Source: Ga0077560 sp046330435 (GTDB taxonomy: Bacteria > Actinomycetota > Thermoleophilia > Miltoncostaeales > Miltoncostaeaceae). From it: a DNA stretch of 64,000 nucleotides. The notes beneath the pieces were generated by a model. The model was not told the DNA's origin, searched no databases, and saw only the letters and a program-made list of their open reading frames with translations. Position numbers and translations under genes: made by a program. The stretch lies in NCBI GenBank assembly GCA_046330435.1, contig JAXLST010000005.1:186001-250000 (forward strand), in the 5' to 3' direction. Positions 1 through 8,843 of this stretch are shown one piece after another. Each line of letters opens with the position of its first letter. The first letter of the stretch is position 1.

Positions 1-3
1 CCG

Positions 4-369
4 GTGGCGTGCCGTCCGCACGGCCGGTCCCCGGCGCCGCGATGGGCGCACCATGGGTCACGTGATGACGACGCTCCGCACCATCCCCTCCTGGCCCTCC
101 TGCTGCTCGCCGTGCTGGTCGCACAGCCCGCCGCCGCCGGCCAGGCGCACCGGCCCGGCGACGCCGCCCTGCGGCAGGCGACCGCGCTGAGCAGGGACTG
201 GGGGCGCTGCCCCACCTCGCCGCCCGCCCACCGGGCGCTCGCGGCGGCGCGGACCGCGCCGCGCGGGGCGCGCGCGGTGCGGGCCCGCACCGCGCTGCGG
301 GCGTGGCAGCGGGTCGTGCGCGAGTGCTCCGCCCCGGTGCCGATGCCGGTCGCGGACCCTTCCTCCTAG
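4..369 (+). CDS. small putative exported protein, function unknown
   Basis: This reading frame gives a 121-residue protein with a run of leucine, valine and alanine at about residues 29-45 ending in QPAAA, which resembles a signal peptide core with a cleavage site. After this the protein is rich in Ala, Arg and Pro and has two cysteines. No ATG lies in frame before the hydrophobic segment. The start is therefore either the GTG at position 4 or a codon left of the window, so the gene may be 5' truncated. The stop codon overlaps the stop of the convergent HAD gene in a CTAG. I recognise no family; because very GC-rich DNA easily makes spurious frames, the call is tentative. Confidence 0.4.
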   Translation: MACRPHGRSPAPRWAHHGSRDDDAPHHPLLALLLLAVLVAQPAAAGQAHRPGDAALRQATALSRDWGRCPTSPPAHRALAAARTAPRGARAVRARTALRAWQRVVRECSAPVPMPVADPSS

Positions 370-1094
370 GGCCCCAGCCACTCCAGGACGGCCTCCAGGA
401 CGCCCGCGCCGTACGGCGCGCTCGTGATCCACGGCATCCGCCCGGCCAGGGCCGGGTCCGCGTCCGCGCCGTTGCGCACCAGGGCGAAGCGGCCCACGTG
501 GCCGGCCATCGCGGCGTCCTCCGCGCTGTCGCCCACCGCCAGGCACGCCGCCGGGTCGAGCCCGCGCCGGGCGATGTCGGTGGCCACCGCGGCCCCCTTC
601 GACGCCGCGGCGGGCAGCAGGTGGAAGACGTTGCCGCCCGTCACCCGCCCGTTGTCGGCGAGGCGCAGCGCCCCGGCCGACCGCTCCGCCACCCAGGCGG
701 CGGCGTCCGGGGAGGCGGTGCCCCGGTACACGTGGCTGCCCTCGCGGCCCCACTGCGCGGCGGGGTGCACCTCCAGGCCCGGCTCGCGCTCCAGCAGGGC
801 GGCCGGGATTCCCGTGGTCGCGATCGCGTCGTGCACGGTCACGCCCGGCGGCGCCGGGTATCCGCAGTCGCAGGCACCGAGCTCCGGGAGGATCCCGTCG
901 GCGCCCAGCAGCAGGGCGGTGGTCTCCAGGCGCATCCGGCTGCGGCCGCTCACCAGGACCACGGGCACCTCGCGCTCGCGCAGGAGCATGAGCGCCCGCG
1001 CGCCCGCGTCGCTGGGCGCGCCGCCGGGGCCGGCCAGCACGGACCCGCCCGGCCCGAGCAGGGTCCCGTCCAGGTCCAGGTAGACGGCCCTCAC
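366..1094 (-). CDS. HAD-IIB phosphatase, probable glucosyl-3-phosphoglycerate phosphatase
   Basis: A 242-residue haloacid dehalogenase superfamily hydrolase. It shows motif I DLDGTLLG near the N-terminus, the SGRS motif II, a lysine in ASKGAA for motif III and GDSAED for motif IV. The insert between motifs II and III is the C2-type cap of the IIB/Cof-like group that includes mannosyl-3-phosphoglycerate phosphatases, and the length fits. The GTG start overlaps the stop of gpgS by 4 bases, so the two are translationally coupled. From this context the likely reaction is removal of phosphate from glucosyl-3-phosphoglycerate to give glucosylglycerate. Family membership is seen in the motifs; the exact substrate is inferred from the neighbour. 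Confidence 0.8.
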   Translation of the reverse strand: MRAVYLDLDGTLLGPGGSVLAGPGGAPSDAGARALMLLREREVPVVLVSGRSRMRLETTALLLGADGILPELGACDCGYPAPPGVTVHDAIATTGIPAALLEREPGLEVHPAAQWGREGSHVYRGTASPDAAAWVAERSAGALRLADNGRVTGGNVFHLLPAAASKGAAVATDIARRGLDPAACLAVGDSAEDAAMAGHVGRFALVRNGADADPALAGRMPWITSAPYGAGVLEAVLEWLGP

Positions 1095-2032
1095 CCGGCC
1101 CCCCGCAGCAGCGGCCCGATGGGCGGCCGCTCGGCGGGCCGCACCTCGCGCTCCTCCATCGCCCAGCCGTCGCCGTCGCGCACCGGCCGCGCGTACGGCC
1201 CGGCGTCGGCGAGCCCGGCGGATGCCCGGCCCTCGTCCGCCAGCCGGCGCAGCACCGCCTGGGTGATGGCGTAGGCCATGGGGCCCAGGGCGGCGGTGGG
1301 CTGGTTCACGTGGACGCGGCGCCCCAGGTCCACCTGGGCGAGCGCGCCCAGGCCGCGCGCCCGGAGCACGTCGATGAGCAGGCCGATCTCCACCGCGTAC
1401 CCGGTGAAGAACGGCAGGGACTCCAGCAGGTCGCGCCGCCCGGCCTGCTCCCCGGACAGCGGCTGGGCGAGCGCCGCCAGCGGCGGGTGGAAGAGGTTGA
1501 GCAGCGGCCGCGCGCAGATCTCGGTCACCCGCCCGCCGTCGTCGCCCGAACCCATCGCGCGGCGGTACACCGCCTTGGTGAACGCCACCTCCGGCACCTC
1601 GAGCAGCGGGCCCAGCATCCCCGGCACGAACGCCGGGTCGAAGTCGCTCACGTCCGAGTCGAGCCACAGCACCAGGTCGCCCGAGGTGACCGCGAGGCTC
1701 TTCCACATCGCCTCGCCCTTGCCGCGCCCCGGGCCGGCGCCCGGCAGCACCTCGTCGTCCTGCACCACGCGCGCACCCGCCATGGCGGCCTCCGCCGCGG
1801 TGCCGTCGGTGCTGTGCGAGTCGACGACCACCAGCTCGTCCACCAGGCCGGACGGCCCCATCCAGTGCTGGCGCACCGCCGACACGATGGTGCCCACCGT
1901 GCCCTCCACGTTCAGGGCGGGCAGCACCACCGACACGCTCACGCCGCCGTCCCTGCGGAGCCGCGCGAGCCGCTCGGGGTCGAAGGACGGACCCGCGAAG
2001 GTCCGCGTGCGAAGCCATGAATCCCGGTCCAT
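1091..2032 (-). CDS. gpgS: glucosyl-3-phosphoglycerate synthase
   Basis: A 313-residue GT81/GT2-fold glycosyltransferase. Diagnostic stretches are LPALNVEGTVG (residues 38-47), DSHSTDGT (71-78), PGRGKGEAMWKSL (101-113), the metal-binding LDSDVSDFDP (124-133) and the acceptor-loop region SGEQAGRRDLLESLPFFTG (193-211). All are typical of GpgS, which transfers glucose from an NDP-glucose to 3-phosphoglycerate. The product, once dephosphorylated, is glucosylglycerate. That is a compatible solute in some bacteria and a primer for methylglucose lipopolysaccharide in mycobacteria; which role applies cannot be read from the window. The gene is first in a two-gene operon with the HAD phosphatase and is divergent from rmlA. 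Confidence 0.92.
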   Translation of the reverse strand: MDRDSWLRTRTFAGPSFDPERLARLRRDGGVSVSVVLPALNVEGTVGTIVSAVRQHWMGPSGLVDELVVVDSHSTDGTAAEAAMAGARVVQDDEVLPGAGPGRGKGEAMWKSLAVTSGDLVLWLDSDVSDFDPAFVPGMLGPLLEVPEVAFTKAVYRRAMGSGDDGGRVTEICARPLLNLFHPPLAALAQPLSGEQAGRRDLLESLPFFTGYAVEIGLLIDVLRARGLGALAQVDLGRRVHVNQPTAALGPMAYAITQAVLRRLADEGRASAGLADAGPYARPVRDGDGWAMEEREVRPAERPPIGPLLRGAG

Positions 2033-2079
2033 CGGCCAGGGAAGATATTCGGGAGGCCGGTGCTAACGTCCGCCGCGTC

Positions 2080-3153
2080 GTGCGGAACGAGCTGAAAGGG
2101 CTGGTGCTCTCCGGAGGAGCCGGCACCCGCCTTCGCCCCATCACCCACACCAGCGCCAAGCAGCTGGTGCCGGTCGCCAACAAGCCGGTGCTGTTCTACG
2201 GGCTGGAGGCGCTGCGGGATGCCGGGGTGGTCGACATCGGGATCATCGTGGGCGACACCCAGGCCGAGATCGAGGCGGCCGTGGGGGACGGGTCGGCGCT
2301 GGGGATCCGCGTGACCTACATCCGGCAGGAGGCCCCGCTGGGGCTCGCCCACGCGGTGCTCACCGCGGCGGACTTCCTGGGGGACTCCCCGTTCGTGATG
2401 TACCTGGGCGACAACCTGCTGCGGGACGGCATCCGGGGGCTGGCCGACGAGTTCCGGTCCGGGGATGCCGACGCGATGATCCTGCTGCAGCGGGTGCCGA
2501 ACCCCTCCGCGTACGGGGTGGCGGAGCTGGAGGACGGCCGGGTGGTGCGGCTGCAGGAGAAGCCGCCGCAGCCCAGGACCGACCTGGCGCTGGTGGGCGT
2601 CTACATGTTCACCTCGGCGATCCTGGATTCCGCCCGGGCGATCCGCCCGTCCGCGCGCGGGGAGCTGGAGATCACCGATGCGATCCAGCATCTGATCGAC
2701 TCCGGGCTGCGGGTGGACCCGCACGTGGTGACCGGCTGGTGGAAGGACACCGGCAAGCTGGCGGACATGCTGGAGGCCAACCGGCTGGTGCTGGACGTGC
2801 TGGAGCCCCGGGTGGACGGGGAGCTGGTGGGCAGCACCATCGAGGGGCGGGTGGTGATCGAGGCCGGGGCGCGGGTCGTGGACTCGGCGATCCGGGGGCC
2901 GGCGGTGATCGGCCGGGACGCGGTGATCGAGGCGGCCTACATCGGGCCGTACACCGCGGTGTCGGACCGGGTGGTGATCCGCCGGGCGGAGGTCGAGCAC
3001 TCGATCTTCCTGGAGGACAGCCGCATCGAGGACCTGGACGCGCGGGTGGAGAGCAGCCTGGTGGGGCGCGGCGTGGTGATCGCCCGCAGCACCGCCAAGC
3101 CCCGGGCGTACCGGTTCATGGTGGGCGACTCCTCGGCGATCGGCCTGATCTAG
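2080..3153 (+). CDS. rmlA: glucose-1-phosphate thymidylyltransferase, long form
   Basis: Makes dTDP-glucose from glucose-1-phosphate and dTTP, the first step to dTDP-rhamnose. The nucleotide-binding signature LSGGAGTRLRP sits at residues 10-20, followed by KQLVPVANKPV. The C-terminal third (from about residue 250) has the hexapeptide-like valine/isoleucine periodicity of a left-handed beta helix, which marks the long type found in actinobacteria and archaea. I chose GTG 2080 because it places the signature near the N-terminus. An ATG at 2017 in the same frame would add 21 residues and overlap the divergent gpgS start. The order rmlA-rmlD-rmlB has close spacing. Confidence 0.9.
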   Translation: MRNELKGLVLSGGAGTRLRPITHTSAKQLVPVANKPVLFYGLEALRDAGVVDIGIIVGDTQAEIEAAVGDGSALGIRVTYIRQEAPLGLAHAVLTAADFLGDSPFVMYLGDNLLRDGIRGLADEFRSGDADAMILLQRVPNPSAYGVAELEDGRVVRLQEKPPQPRTDLALVGVYMFTSAILDSARAIRPSARGELEITDAIQHLIDSGLRVDPHVVTGWWKDTGKLADMLEANRLVLDVLEPRVDGELVGSTIEGRVVIEAGARVVDSAIRGPAVIGRDAVIEAAYIGPYTAVSDRVVIRRAEVEHSIFLEDSRIEDLDARVESSLVGRGVVIARSTAKPRAYRFMVGDSSAIGLI

Positions 3154-3156
3154 CCC

Positions 3157-3987
3157 GTGCGGATCCTGGTGACCGGCGCCGCGGGCATGCTGGGGCGGGA
3201 CCTGATCCCGTTCCTGGCCTCTCGGGGCGACGACCCGGTGGGCGTGGACATGGAGGTCGACATCCGCGACCCGGCCGCGGTGGCGGCGTGCCTCTCGGAG
3301 GTCCGGCCCGAGGGGGTCATCCACTGCGCGGCGTGGACCGACGTGGACGGCGCCGAGGAGCGGGAGTCCGACGCCCTGGCGGTCAACGGCGACGGCGCCG
3401 GGAACGTGGCGGCCGCCGCGGCGGGGCTGGGGGTGCCGATGGTGCAGGTTTCCACCGACTACGTGTTCGACGGGACCGCCGCCGGCGACTACCCCGAGGA
3501 CGCCCCCACCGCGCCCATCGGCGCGTACGGGCGCACCAAGCTCGCCGGGGAGCGGGCGGTGCTCGCCGCCCACCCGCACGGGGCCCGGGTCGCCCGCACC
3601 GCGTGGCTGTACGGCGCCCACGGCCGGAACTTCGTGGACACGATGCGCCGCGTGGGGGCCGAGCGCGACGAGGTGACGGTGGTCGACGACCAGCTGGGCT
3701 GCCCCACCTGGACCCGGGACCTGGCCCCGGTGCTGCGGGACCTGCTCGATCTGCCGCCGGGCGTCTACCACACCGCCGGGGGCGGGTCGGTGACCTGGGC
3801 GGGGTTCGCCCGGGAGATCTTCCGGCTCACCGGCATCGGGTGCCGGGTGCTGCCCATCACCACCGCCGAGCTGGGCCGGCCGGCGCCGCGCCCGGCGCGG
3901 TCGGTGCTGGCGGTCACCCGCCCGGGCGCCCCCCGGCTGCGGGACTGGCGCGAGGCGCTGGCCGACTACATCGCGGAGGCGACATGA
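3157..3987 (+). CDS. rmlD: dTDP-4-dehydrorhamnose reductase
   Basis: Last step of dTDP-L-rhamnose synthesis, reducing dTDP-4-dehydro-rhamnose with NAD(P)H. A 276-residue short-chain dehydrogenase fold with the Rossmann motif TGAAGMLG (6-13), VSTDYVFDG (98-106) and the catalytic Tyr124/Lys128 in AYGRTKLAGE. The start is GTG, 3 bases after the rmlA stop, and the end overlaps the rmlB start in ATGA. No rmlC (3,5-epimerase) is visible in the window, so the epimerase must lie elsewhere. Confidence 0.9.
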   Translation: MRILVTGAAGMLGRDLIPFLASRGDDPVGVDMEVDIRDPAAVAACLSEVRPEGVIHCAAWTDVDGAEERESDALAVNGDGAGNVAAAAAGLGVPMVQVSTDYVFDGTAAGDYPEDAPTAPIGAYGRTKLAGERAVLAAHPHGARVARTAWLYGAHGRNFVDTMRRVGAERDEVTVVDDQLGCPTWTRDLAPVLRDLLDLPPGVYHTAGGGSVTWAGFAREIFRLTGIGCRVLPITTAELGRPAPRPARSVLAVTRPGAPRLRDWREALADYIAEAT

Positions 3988-4985
3988 GGATCCTGCTCAC
4001 CGGCGGCTGCGGGTTCATCGGCTCGGCGTTCGTGCGCCTGGCCCTCTCGCGCGGCCATGAGGTGGTGAACGTCGACAAGCTCACCTACGCGGGCAACCCG
4101 GCCAACGTCGCCGAGGTCGCCCACGAGGAGGGCTACCGGTTCGTGCACGCCGACATCGGCGACGCCGCCGCGATGGCCGAGGCCCTGGACGGCGTGGAGC
4201 TGGTGGTCAACATGGCCGCCGAGACCCACGTGGACCGCAGCATCCTGGACCCGGCGGCGTTCCCGATGACCGACGTGGTCGGCACCGCGGTGCTGCTGGC
4301 CGAGGCCCGCAGGGCCGGGGTGCGCCGGTACGTGCAGGTCTCCACAGACGAGGTCTACGGCTCGGTGCCGCACGGGGCCTTCCGGGAGACCGACCCCCTG
4401 GACCCCAGCAGCCCGTACTCGGCCAGCAAGGCCGGCGGGGACCTGCAGGTGCTGGCCTGGCACCGCACCTACGGGATGGACGTGGTGGTCACCCGCGGGT
4501 CCAACACCTACGGGCCGCGCCAGTACCCGGAGAAGCTCATCCCGCTGTTCGTCACCAACGCCCTGGACGGCCACCCGCTGCCGGTCTACGGCGACGGCAT
4601 GCAGGTGCGCGACTGGATCCACGTGGACGACCACTGCGAGGGCGTCCTGCACGCCGCCCTGCACGGCGAGGCGGGGGAGGTCTACAACGTCGGCGGCGGC
4701 AACGAGATGCCGAACCTGGACATCACCCACGCGATCCTGCGCCACACCGGCCGCGACGCGTCGCTGATCCGCCACGTCGAGGACCGCCCCGGCCACGACC
4801 GCCGCTACGCCCTGGACACCACCAAGCTGCGCGCCCTGGGCTGGGCCCCGCGCCGGGAGTTCGGCGAGGCCCTGGCCGAGACCGTCGAGTGGTACACGCT
4901 CAATCGCGCGTGGTGGGAGCCGATCAAATCCGGGGAGTACCTCGCCTACTACCGCGAGCAGTACGGCGCGCGGGTCGGCGAGTGA
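3984..4985 (+). CDS. rmlB: dTDP-glucose 4,6-dehydratase
   Basis: Converts dTDP-glucose to dTDP-4-dehydro-6-deoxyglucose. A 333-residue extended SDR protein with TGGCGFIGS (6-14), the family signature VSTDEVYGS (119-127, supplying Thr-Asp-Glu) and Tyr145/Lys149 in PYSASKAGGD. It also has RGSNTYGPRQ and a C-terminal DTTKLRALGW typical of RmlB. The ATG overlaps the rmlD stop by 4 bases, so the protein is coupled to it. It is last in the rml operon. Confidence 0.92.
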   Translation: MRILLTGGCGFIGSAFVRLALSRGHEVVNVDKLTYAGNPANVAEVAHEEGYRFVHADIGDAAAMAEALDGVELVVNMAAETHVDRSILDPAAFPMTDVVGTAVLLAEARRAGVRRYVQVSTDEVYGSVPHGAFRETDPLDPSSPYSASKAGGDLQVLAWHRTYGMDVVVTRGSNTYGPRQYPEKLIPLFVTNALDGHPLPVYGDGMQVRDWIHVDDHCEGVLHAALHGEAGEVYNVGGGNEMPNLDITHAILRHTGRDASLIRHVEDRPGHDRRYALDTTKLRALGWAPRREFGEALAETVEWYTLNRAWWEPIKSGEYLAYYREQYGARVGE

Positions 4986-5220
4986 CCAATTCCGGCTATC
5001 GGTTTCGCGAGAATCCCCCATGGGGGGTATGCGGAATCGATCATGCCGCGCCGACCCCAGGGATGCACACGAACGCGCAAGGGGATCGGTCCCGTCTTCT
5101 TCGGTCTCTTTCGCGCCGCATCGGATCCAGGATGGCGGTGGCGGTACTCCCCCTTCCGTCCCCGTCATCCGGATCTCTGCCACCCGGCGCGTTTCCGCGT
5201 CGCGCGGATTGCGGAATAGG

Positions 5221-7059
5221 ATGCCGCCGGTGAGAGATTCCGGCGTTCCCCGAGCTGGTCTGCACCGCGTCCCCCGGCGCCGTGTCGTCCCCCTGATGGG
5301 TGCGATGGGCGCTGCCGCCGCGGCCCTGGCGCTGTCGGCGGGCACGGCCTCGGCCGCCGACCCGATCATGCCCCTGTCCGAGGTGCGGGCGGGCATGACG
5401 GGCACCGCCTACACGGTGGTGCAGGGCACGACCATCACCTCCTTCCCCGTCACGATCACCGACGTGCAGCCCGCCCCCTCCGGGCCGGGCGGGGCGCTCA
5501 TCCTCGTCCGCGCGGAGGGCCCGCTCATCGCGCAGACCGGCGGCATCGCGCAGGGAATGAGCGGCAGCCCCGTGTACGTCACCGGCGGGGACGGGGTCCC
5601 GCGGGTCATCGGCGCGATCTCCTACGGGCAGGGCGACGAGGCGAACGTGCTGGGCGCGGTCACGCCCATCGAGCGGATGATCTCGGTGAGCAGGGGCGCC
5701 CAGGCGCTGGAGCGCACCCGCGTCCCGGCCGCCGTGCGGCCCACCAGGATCGTCTCGGACCGCACCGCCGCGCTCCGCCTCGAGCGCCGCTCCCCCGGCA
5801 CCCGGGCCCTCTACCCGCTGGAGCGCTGGGCGGTGGCGGGCATGGACCCCCGCCTCATGCCGCTGCTGCGCGGGGTCACGGGCGCGCGCGCCGAGGTCCA
5901 GCAGACCCTCCCGCGCACCTTCCGGCCCCCGGTCACCCTGCAGCCGGGCGCCTCGATGAGCGCCCTCGTCGCCGGCGGCGACTTCGTGGTCGGCGCGATC
6001 GGGACCGTCACCTACGTCGACGGCAACACCGTCCTCGGCTTCGGGCACCCGTTCACCGGCGCCGGCGCGACGCGCCTGCTGCTCGGCGACGGCTACATCT
6101 ACAACGTGGTGCCGGCGCCCATCCGCGGCGGCAGCTTCAAGTTCGGCGAACCGGGCACCGTGCAGGGCATGGTCACCGGCGACCGCCGGGACGGCCTGGT
6201 CGGGACCCTCGGCAGGGTCGAGGCGATCCGCGTCCGCACCGTCGCACGGGACACCGCGCGCGGGACGACCGCCGACCTCGACGTCGTGCTCGCCCCCCAG
6301 CCGCAGCTGGTGCCGATCCTCAGCGACATCCTCCAGCTCGAGCCACTCATGCAGGCGCGCGACGGCCTCACCGGCGGCACCCTGACCGTCAAGGTCACGA
6401 TCCGCGGCGGCGACCTGCCGTCCCCGATCGTCTACCGCAACGTGTACGCGGCGTCCGACGACGTCATCACGGCCTCCAGCGGCGCGGCCTCCCGGCCGCT
6501 GACGGTCCTGCTGCAGAACTCCGTGAAGGTGTTCGAGCCCGGCGCGGTGGACATCGAGCAGACGCTCAGCCCCACGGTCCAGGCGGCGCGGATCACCGCC
6601 GCGCGCATCGTCCCGTCCCGGGTCCGTCCCGGCCAGCGGGCCCGCCTCGTGCTCACCGTCGTCCGCTACCGGGGCGACGCGGAGCGCATCACCGTGCCCG
6701 TCACGCTCCCCAAGGCGCTCGACCCCGGCCGCGTCGCGTTCCGCGTGGTGCCGAACAGCCCCGACGGCTTCGACCCGTCCCCGGCGGACCTCACCGCCGC
6801 GCTCCTCGGGGAGTCCGCGGCGGTGCGGGCGCACGCCCTGCGCGCGGCGGAGGCCGACCTGCGCGAGCTCGCGGCGGTTCCGCGCGGCCAGCGGGTCCTG
6901 CGGACCGTCCGGCGTCTCTCGGAGGACCGCCACGACGCGATCCGCGTGCTGTCGTCCGGCGACGACGCCGAGGACCTCGCCGACGGCATCCGCGTCGCCG
7001 TCCCCGGCATGGTGATCTACGGCGGCCGCGCGGTCGCCCGGGTGACCGTCACCGGCTGA
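5221..7059 (+). CDS. exported protein with SpoIVB-type (S55) peptidase domain
   Basis: A 612-residue protein with a long basic N-terminus (RRR) and a hydrophobic signal segment ending in TASAADP, so exported or anchored. After it comes a domain with the GGIAQGMSGSPVY stretch (residues 108-119); GMSGSP is the nucleophile motif of the SpoIVB peptidase family S55. VLGFGHPFTG later is also typical of this domain. The C-terminal half is beta-rich and ends in a helical region. In Bacillus SpoIVB cleaves SpoIVFA in sporulation. Here no sporulation gene is near, and the protein is probably a secreted serine peptidase of unknown target. Start: ATG 5221, with in-frame alternatives GTG 5230 and ATG 5296. 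The 235 bases before it hold no gene that I can support. Confidence 0.75.
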   Translation: MPPVRDSGVPRAGLHRVPRRRVVPLMGAMGAAAAALALSAGTASAADPIMPLSEVRAGMTGTAYTVVQGTTITSFPVTITDVQPAPSGPGGALILVRAEGPLIAQTGGIAQGMSGSPVYVTGGDGVPRVIGAISYGQGDEANVLGAVTPIERMISVSRGAQALERTRVPAAVRPTRIVSDRTAALRLERRSPGTRALYPLERWAVAGMDPRLMPLLRGVTGARAEVQQTLPRTFRPPVTLQPGASMSALVAGGDFVVGAIGTVTYVDGNTVLGFGHPFTGAGATRLLLGDGYIYNVVPAPIRGGSFKFGEPGTVQGMVTGDRRDGLVGTLGRVEAIRVRTVARDTARGTTADLDVVLAPQPQLVPILSDILQLEPLMQARDGLTGGTLTVKVTIRGGDLPSPIVYRNVYAASDDVITASSGAASRPLTVLLQNSVKVFEPGAVDIEQTLSPTVQAARITAARIVPSRVRPGQRARLVLTVVRYRGDAERITVPVTLPKALDPGRVAFRVVPNSPDGFDPSPADLTAALLGESAAVRAHALRAAEADLRELAAVPRGQRVLRTVRRLSEDRHDAIRVLSSGDDAEDLADGIRVAVPGMVIYGGRAVARVTVTG

Positions 7060-7161
7060 CCGCGGCGACGGCGGACGAACCGCGCCGCTCAAGCGTTCCG
7101 CGGTCCCGCCGATGAAGGTTCCGGCAGTTCATCCCCCGCGAACCGGCCCATACCCCCGCAC

Positions 7162-7188
7162 GACGGGCGCCACTCCCCGGTGCCCGTC
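7162..7188 (+). terminator. hairpin after the S55 gene
   Basis: Two 10-base arms (GACGGGCGCC and GGTGCCCGTC, one mismatch) enclose a 7-base loop, about 100 bases after the S55 gene stop. There is no T-run after it, so a role in termination is only plausible. Confidence 0.3.
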
Positions 7189-7274
7189 GCGCGCCGGGGC
7201 CCCGCCGCTGGACCCGCCGCACCCCCGCGCATAGGGTCGCCGCCAGGTCCACATCCGAGACGGACGGAGCGGCC

Positions 7275-8798
7275 ATGCCCCCAGCGCGCCCCCTGCACCT
7301 CCTCGCCATGGCGGCGCTGCTCGCCGTCCCGGCGCTCGGCGCCGCCGCCGATCCGGTGGTGACCACACCGCGGGGCGCCGCCGACATCCGGATGGCCGCG
7401 GCCCCCGCGGGCCCCCGGGCCCTGGCCTACTGGACGGTGGTCTCCGGCGGGACGCAGCGCCTCGAGGCGGCCGAGCGCGGCGCCGACGGGACCTGGGCCG
7501 CGCCGGTCGTGCTGGGGACGGCGTCGGGCGACGGCGATCCCATCATCGCGCTCAACGCCCGCGGCGACGCGGTGCTCGCCTGGCGGCTGCGGGACCGGTC
7601 GGGCCAGCGGCTGCTGGCGGCGACGCGGGCGCCGGGGGGCCGCTGGTCGGCGTTGCGCGCCGTCGCGACGGCTCCGCGTCTCGGGCCCCCGGAACTCAAC
7701 CTCGCCTCCGATGGCACGGCGATCGTGGGCTGGGGCCAGGTGCGGAACCTCGACACCCGGACCCCCGTCCGCGCATCGGTGCGCCGTCCGGGCGGTGCCT
7801 TCGGCGCTCCGGTGCGGGTTGGCACCGCCCCGGCCGCCTCGTCCGCCCTGGAGAACATCGAGTTCCGCGCGCTGCCGGGCGGCCGGGCCGTCGCCGCCTG
7901 GTCCGACAAGGGGGAGACCTCGGTCGCGCGGCTGCGCGGCGGACGCTGGGGAACGCCGTCGGTCCTCCGAGTGACCCGCATCGGCGTGTGGGCCGTCCGC
8001 GTGTCGGCCGACGGCACCGCCTTCACCACGTGGTTCGTCCCCCGGCGCGGCGCGAAGGGCAACTTCAACGCCGTCCCGGGGCGGATGTTCGGGGCGGTGG
8101 CGCCGCCCGGGCGGGGATGGGCGCGGCCCCGCGCGATCTCCGGTCCCACGGCCGTCATCGGCGTCGAGAACCTGTTCTACTCGGGCACGGTGCTCTACCT
8201 GGACGATGCCGGCCACGCGTACGCGGGCTGGATCCGGTTCCCCAGGCTCCCGGGCGGCGGGCCGCGGGCGACCGTGGGGGCCGGCGGCGCCGCGATCGTC
8301 GCGACCGGCGGCCCGGGCGGGTGGGGAACCGGCCGCCGCGTGTCCGCCGCGGGGAGCAACGTCGCCGCGCTGGACCTGGACGGCGGCGGCTCCGGCGCCA
8401 CCGTCGCGTGGATCGAGGCCGTCCCGGGCGGCGACAACGAGCTCGCCTTCGCCAGCACGTCGGACACCTCCGGGACCCGCTGGGACGCGCCCCTCCCGCT
8501 GTTCGCACGGGGACGGCTCGCGCTGCGGGAGCCCGGGACGGTGTCGGTGGTGCAGGCGCCCGACCGCTCGGCCACGGTCGCCCTGGGGTTCCGCAACCCC
8601 GTCGCCTACCGTCCCGCGGCGGCGGCCGCCTGGCGGCTGGTGACGCTGGAGGAGCCGGGCGTGTTCGGCGCGCCCGAACCGGACGCGGTGTTCATCGCCT
8701 CCGACGGGGCCGCCTATGCCGCGCAGCGCAGGTACACGGGGACCGCCTACGCCGAGGTGACGTCGGTCGGCGTGCTGGTGCCGGTGCCGGGGGCCTGA
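7275..8798 (+). CDS. secreted repeat protein, beta-propeller-like, function unknown
   Basis: A 507-residue protein with a clean signal peptide (LLAMAALLAVPALGAAADP). The mature part has recurring units of about 45-60 residues built on patterns such as DGTAIVGWGQ, GGRAVAAWSD, DGTAFTTWF and HAYAGWIRF, separated by short RRPGGAFGAP-type strands. This periodic Gly-x-Ala-x-x-x-Trp pattern resembles propeller blades of sialidase/BNR-like extracellular proteins. I see no catalytic motif, so binding or a structural role is as likely as enzymatic activity. It is monocistronic, ending at a strong hairpin shared with the convergent sugar operon. Confidence 0.7.
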   Translation: MPPARPLHLLAMAALLAVPALGAAADPVVTTPRGAADIRMAAAPAGPRALAYWTVVSGGTQRLEAAERGADGTWAAPVVLGTASGDGDPIIALNARGDAVLAWRLRDRSGQRLLAATRAPGGRWSALRAVATAPRLGPPELNLASDGTAIVGWGQVRNLDTRTPVRASVRRPGGAFGAPVRVGTAPAASSALENIEFRALPGGRAVAAWSDKGETSVARLRGGRWGTPSVLRVTRIGVWAVRVSADGTAFTTWFVPRRGAKGNFNAVPGRMFGAVAPPGRGWARPRAISGPTAVIGVENLFYSGTVLYLDDAGHAYAGWIRFPRLPGGGPRATVGAGGAAIVATGGPGGWGTGRRVSAAGSNVAALDLDGGGSGATVAWIEAVPGGDNELAFASTSDTSGTRWDAPLPLFARGRLALREPGTVSVVQAPDRSATVALGFRNPVAYRPAAAAAWRLVTLEEPGVFGAPEPDAVFIASDGAAYAAQRRYTGTAYAEVTSVGVLVPVPGA

Positions 8799-8816
8799 CC
8801 CCCGGCACGGACATGC

Positions 8817-8842
8817 GGGGCGCGCGGGCGGCCGCGCGCCCC
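8817..8842. terminator. bidirectional hairpin between convergent genes
   Basis: Perfect 10-base arms (GGGGCGCGCG and CGCGCGCCCC) with a 6-base loop lie in the 45-base gap between two converging stop codons. There is no T-run, as often in very GC-rich genomes. Confidence 0.6.
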
Positions 8843-8843
8843 G

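Noticed and set aside
5015..5026. Palindrome CCCCCATGGGGG in the rmlB-S55 gap
   Set aside because: No loop, no T-run and no second copy; a chance GC palindrome is as likely as an operator or terminator.
4889..5233. Open frame of 114 codons across the rmlB end and the intergenic region
   Set aside because: Most of it overlaps rmlB in another frame and the composition is not protein-like.
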